Positions 61,311-64,000 of a stretch of 64,000 nucleotides of DNA are shown piece by piece; positions within the stretch are counted from its first letter, which is position 1; the number at the start of each line of letters is the position of its first letter. The notes under the pieces were generated by a model. That model was not told the origin of the DNA. It saw only the letters and a list, made by a program, of their open reading frames with translations, and did no database searches. Source of the DNA: Druceiella hillmani (lineage: Eukaryota; Arthropoda; Insecta; Lepidoptera; Hepialidae); the NCBI GenBank assembly GCA_039881145.1, contig JAYKKI010000088.1:2271501-2335500 (forward strand), written 5' to 3'. Made by a program: the position numbers and the translations under genes.

Positions 61311-61910
61311 TTATCAAGAATGAGAAGAAGATGAAAGTATGATTAAAATAAAAAAATATATAAGACGTGCACGTTTGCGAAGATAGTTTTTTTTATTACT
61401 CTGTATTGTGGCTAAAAATCTTTTTTTTTTTTGTCACTTTCCTAATGGTCAATCGCTGAATTGTGTCATTTTTATATCTTCAAACATACATGTGATTTAA
61501 AAAATATTTTCTATTTCTGGAATGTAATGCCCATTCTGGCGTGTCTCCCTTTTCAATTAAAAAACTAAAAACATGTTTGCATTACTACTCTTGGGTTGTG
61601 CATCCGGTGATCCGCTTATTTGTCATTTCAGCACTCTTTTAGGTCAAGTCCCACATGAAGTGTTGACAAAAAAATGTTTACATATTTGCGTATTCTATCG
61701 AGTATAGTACAATCGTATAGATCTTTAAAAAAGAGACCGGAATCTCATTCGGAATATTTTATTATTAAGCTCTGTTTTTGAAATTTTAATTTCAGGAAAT
61801 GTTAAGTGTAAGTGAAATGTTCACTGAAATTAGGCGACGAGTGATGTAATTTCTGTAAAAAAACTAGGTACTAGCATTTCATATTTTAGTTAACTTATAT
61901 AATGGTTGAA

Positions 61911-62206
61911 TATTGAATATATTTGGCGTTAATTTTGTAAAAATTCATTATTCGCAATTAAATTAAACTACGTAATGTAGTATTATTTCACTTTCTTTAA
62001 GTTCTTTACCACGTCCTAGATTTCGTTGTATTACAACATCTATTAGCAAAGATCTTTGCTAATAGCCCACCTGACGATGTTGTAATACAACGAAACCTAG
62101 ATCGTGGTAAAGAAGTTAAAGAAAGTAGAAATAATACTATATCACGTAGTATTATTTAATTGTGAATAATGAATTTCTACAAAATTAACGCCAAATATAT
62201 TCAATA
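61911..62206. mobile_element. Complete palindromic MITE, family M (M7), 296 bp
   Basis: It starts TATTGAATATATTTGGCGTT and ends with the complement CGCCAAATATATTCAATA. The arms pair almost throughout: ACTACGTAATGTAGTATTAT with its partner near 62130, CACGTCCTAGATTTCG with CGAAACCTAGATCGTG, and the centre AGCAAAGATCTTTGCT. Flanking TA on both sides suggests a TA target, as for Tc1/mariner-type MITEs. There is no transposase, so it would be mobilised in trans. Confidence 0.93.
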
Positions 62207-62717
62207 TAGGAAAAATATATCTCAACCATTAGAAGATTTTGAATTGATGTGTTTTGTAGATTTCGCTTTCAATGGAACAGTGATAAATAATTCAATAGAT
62301 ATTTGCTAAAGCTATCAAATGGAAGTATTACGTTAATGAAATAGTAAAATAGGATATTGAAGGAAAATAGTCAGTAACTGTGCTGATAAAATTGGAGCTC
62401 GGACCAAAATAAAATGGATCGTGTACCGATTTCATTTTATTTCCTAAACTGAAGTTAAGACTGAAATCTGACGTTTCGTTTCAATAAACGCAAAAAATGT
62501 CTATATAAAATCATAAAAAAATCCAGAAATTATAAAAAAAGGCATTTATAAATGAAAATCAGAATGACTCAGAAACTGGTGCATTTCTGGGAATAGGATT
62601 TTCTTTATTTATTATTTTTTAAAGAAAAAAAAGTTACTTTGGAAATTAGAATGATCATATAGCAAAACAAAACATAATTTCGTTCGTCAAAAACCAAGAT
62701 GGTTAGATTAACTTAAA
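62207..62717. other. A+T-rich DNA between MITE copies
   Basis: No gene or repeat recognised. Confidence 0.35.
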
Positions 62718-62878
62718 ATGGTTTACTTCAATCAGGATTTATCTTCAGGCGGGATATTAGCAAAGATTGCTAATAGCCCACCTGAAGATGTTGCAATACA
62801 ACGAAACCTAGGTCGTGGTAAAGAAATTAAAGAAAGTAGAAATAATACTACATCACGTAGTTTCATTTAATTGTGTAT
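62718..62878 (+). mobile_element. MITE family M half element (M8) with through-running ORF
   Basis: CTTCAGGCGGGATATTAGCA and CTAATAGCCCACCTGAAGAT form the centre, followed by the right inner arm to TTTCATTTAATTGTG. An ATG at 62718, just outside the element, opens a 50-codon frame through it, ending SRNNTTSRSFI. The left half is missing. Confidence 0.85.
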
Positions 62879-63302
<424 letters not shown>

Positions 63303-63307
63303 AACAA

Positions 63308-64000
63308 AGTCTCAAAAAGCAATAAGTCGCATTGGAGCAGGTAATTTTCTTGGCATGACCGTCCTATAAACTTTAAAATACTTAGCTGATCAAAATGAAG
63401 GTTTGGTCGTTACAATTTTAATCAACAGTAGGAATCTTGAGTGATAAAATACTTAAAGTATATAAAAATATCTAAGACATATACTAAAGGTAATTTATAA
63501 CAGTCAATATCATATTTTTCGCGAAAAACATAAAATTCACGAAATAGAATTAGGCTGGGACTGATATTTTTTTATTTTTAATAAATGTCATAAAATTAGA
63601 ATAAGTGCATAAAACTTTAAATTATATTAATGTGCAGACTCTGCTCATTACGTATGTGTATATTTTAATACTTTTCGTTTTTAGTTCAAATTTTTTAAAA
63701 GCTAGAGCAAGATTCTTCAGTGCATGATATTAATTATAGTATTATTGTGTGACCTATATCACTAAAACTATCACATTTTTATGGCCTTTTTATTTTTAGT
63801 CCAAATCTCTTAAAAGCTAGAGCAACATTCTTTAGTGCGTGATATTGATTATAGTATTATTGTGTGACCGACATCACTAAAACTCTCCCATTTTTATGGA
63901 CTTTTCGTTTTTAGTCCAAATCTCTTAAAAACTCGAGCAACATTCTTCAGTGTGTGATATTGATTGTAGTATTATGGTACGACCGACAGCACTAAACTAT
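63308..64000. repeat. Duplication Q copy 2 with 115-bp tandem array running off the window
   Basis: AAAGCAATAAGTCGCATTGG and TTTTCTTGGCATGACCGTCC match copy 1 at 49565-49615. Its distal part is a 115-bp array: TTTTTAGTCCAAATCTCTTA recurs at about 63679, 63794 and 63909, with AGCTAGAGCAACATTCTT and GATTATAGTATTATTGTGTG in each unit. Copy 1 has a single related segment (49885-49940). The third unit is cut by the window edge. Confidence 0.9.

Overview
The window looks like eukaryotic, insect, non-genic DNA. It is strongly A+T-rich and full of long (TA)n microsatellites, low-copy minisatellites, hairpin transposons and decayed transposon genes. I found no intact host gene. The best lineage clue is a set of interspersed motifs that I remember as very common in moth and butterfly genomes: an element with a GTGCGAGTCGGACTCG-type head and a CCCTTTGGGTA-type tail, a SINE/CR1-type tail reading AGCAATAAGTCC, and CCCGCGACTTCG or GACCCG...GGCTTCGCACG motifs. 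I therefore suggest Lepidoptera, from memory and with moderate confidence. The region could be intergenic, a giant intron or heterochromatin.

Layout. 1-13 kb: minisatellites (128, 20, 170, about 179 and about 250 bp units), a degenerate dispersed element, and a perfect 30-bp-arm hairpin. 13-22 kb: mostly featureless, with a tRNA-like SINE and two weak coding-like remnants. 22-28 kb: three more minisatellites and two fragments of a repeat family called F here. 29.5-31.9 kb: a possible core promoter, a MITE piece, a reverse-transcriptase fossil and a 48-bp array. 32.16-37.55 kb: a giant inverted repeat with arms of about 2.2 kb, roughly 96% identical where I aligned them, and a 963-bp spacer. 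The arms carry family F, a lepidopteran-type dispersed element and a small ORF kept open in both arms. MITE pieces sit at two of the four arm boundaries.

40.2-45.8 kb and 57.7-61.1 kb are two copies of one old duplication in direct orientation. Each copy has expanded a different internal segment into a minisatellite, and the first copy is enlarged by a Tc1-like transposase fossil and an RTE-type retrotransposon fossil. A third transposase fossil lies at 46 kb. 47-52 kb: a 31-bp array, a second SINE and three hairpins, including a perfect one with 29-bp arms. 54-57.7 kb: an inverted repeat pair and a small CpG cluster. 60-64 kb: four MITE pieces, including one complete palindromic 296-bp element, then a (TA)n tract and a 115-bp array that runs off the window.

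Nothing here forms an operon or pathway. The coherent story is structural: inverted duplication, template-switch-like hairpins and repeated local array expansion. The giant inverted repeat is the candidate most likely to have a function, as a long-hairpin RNA locus.
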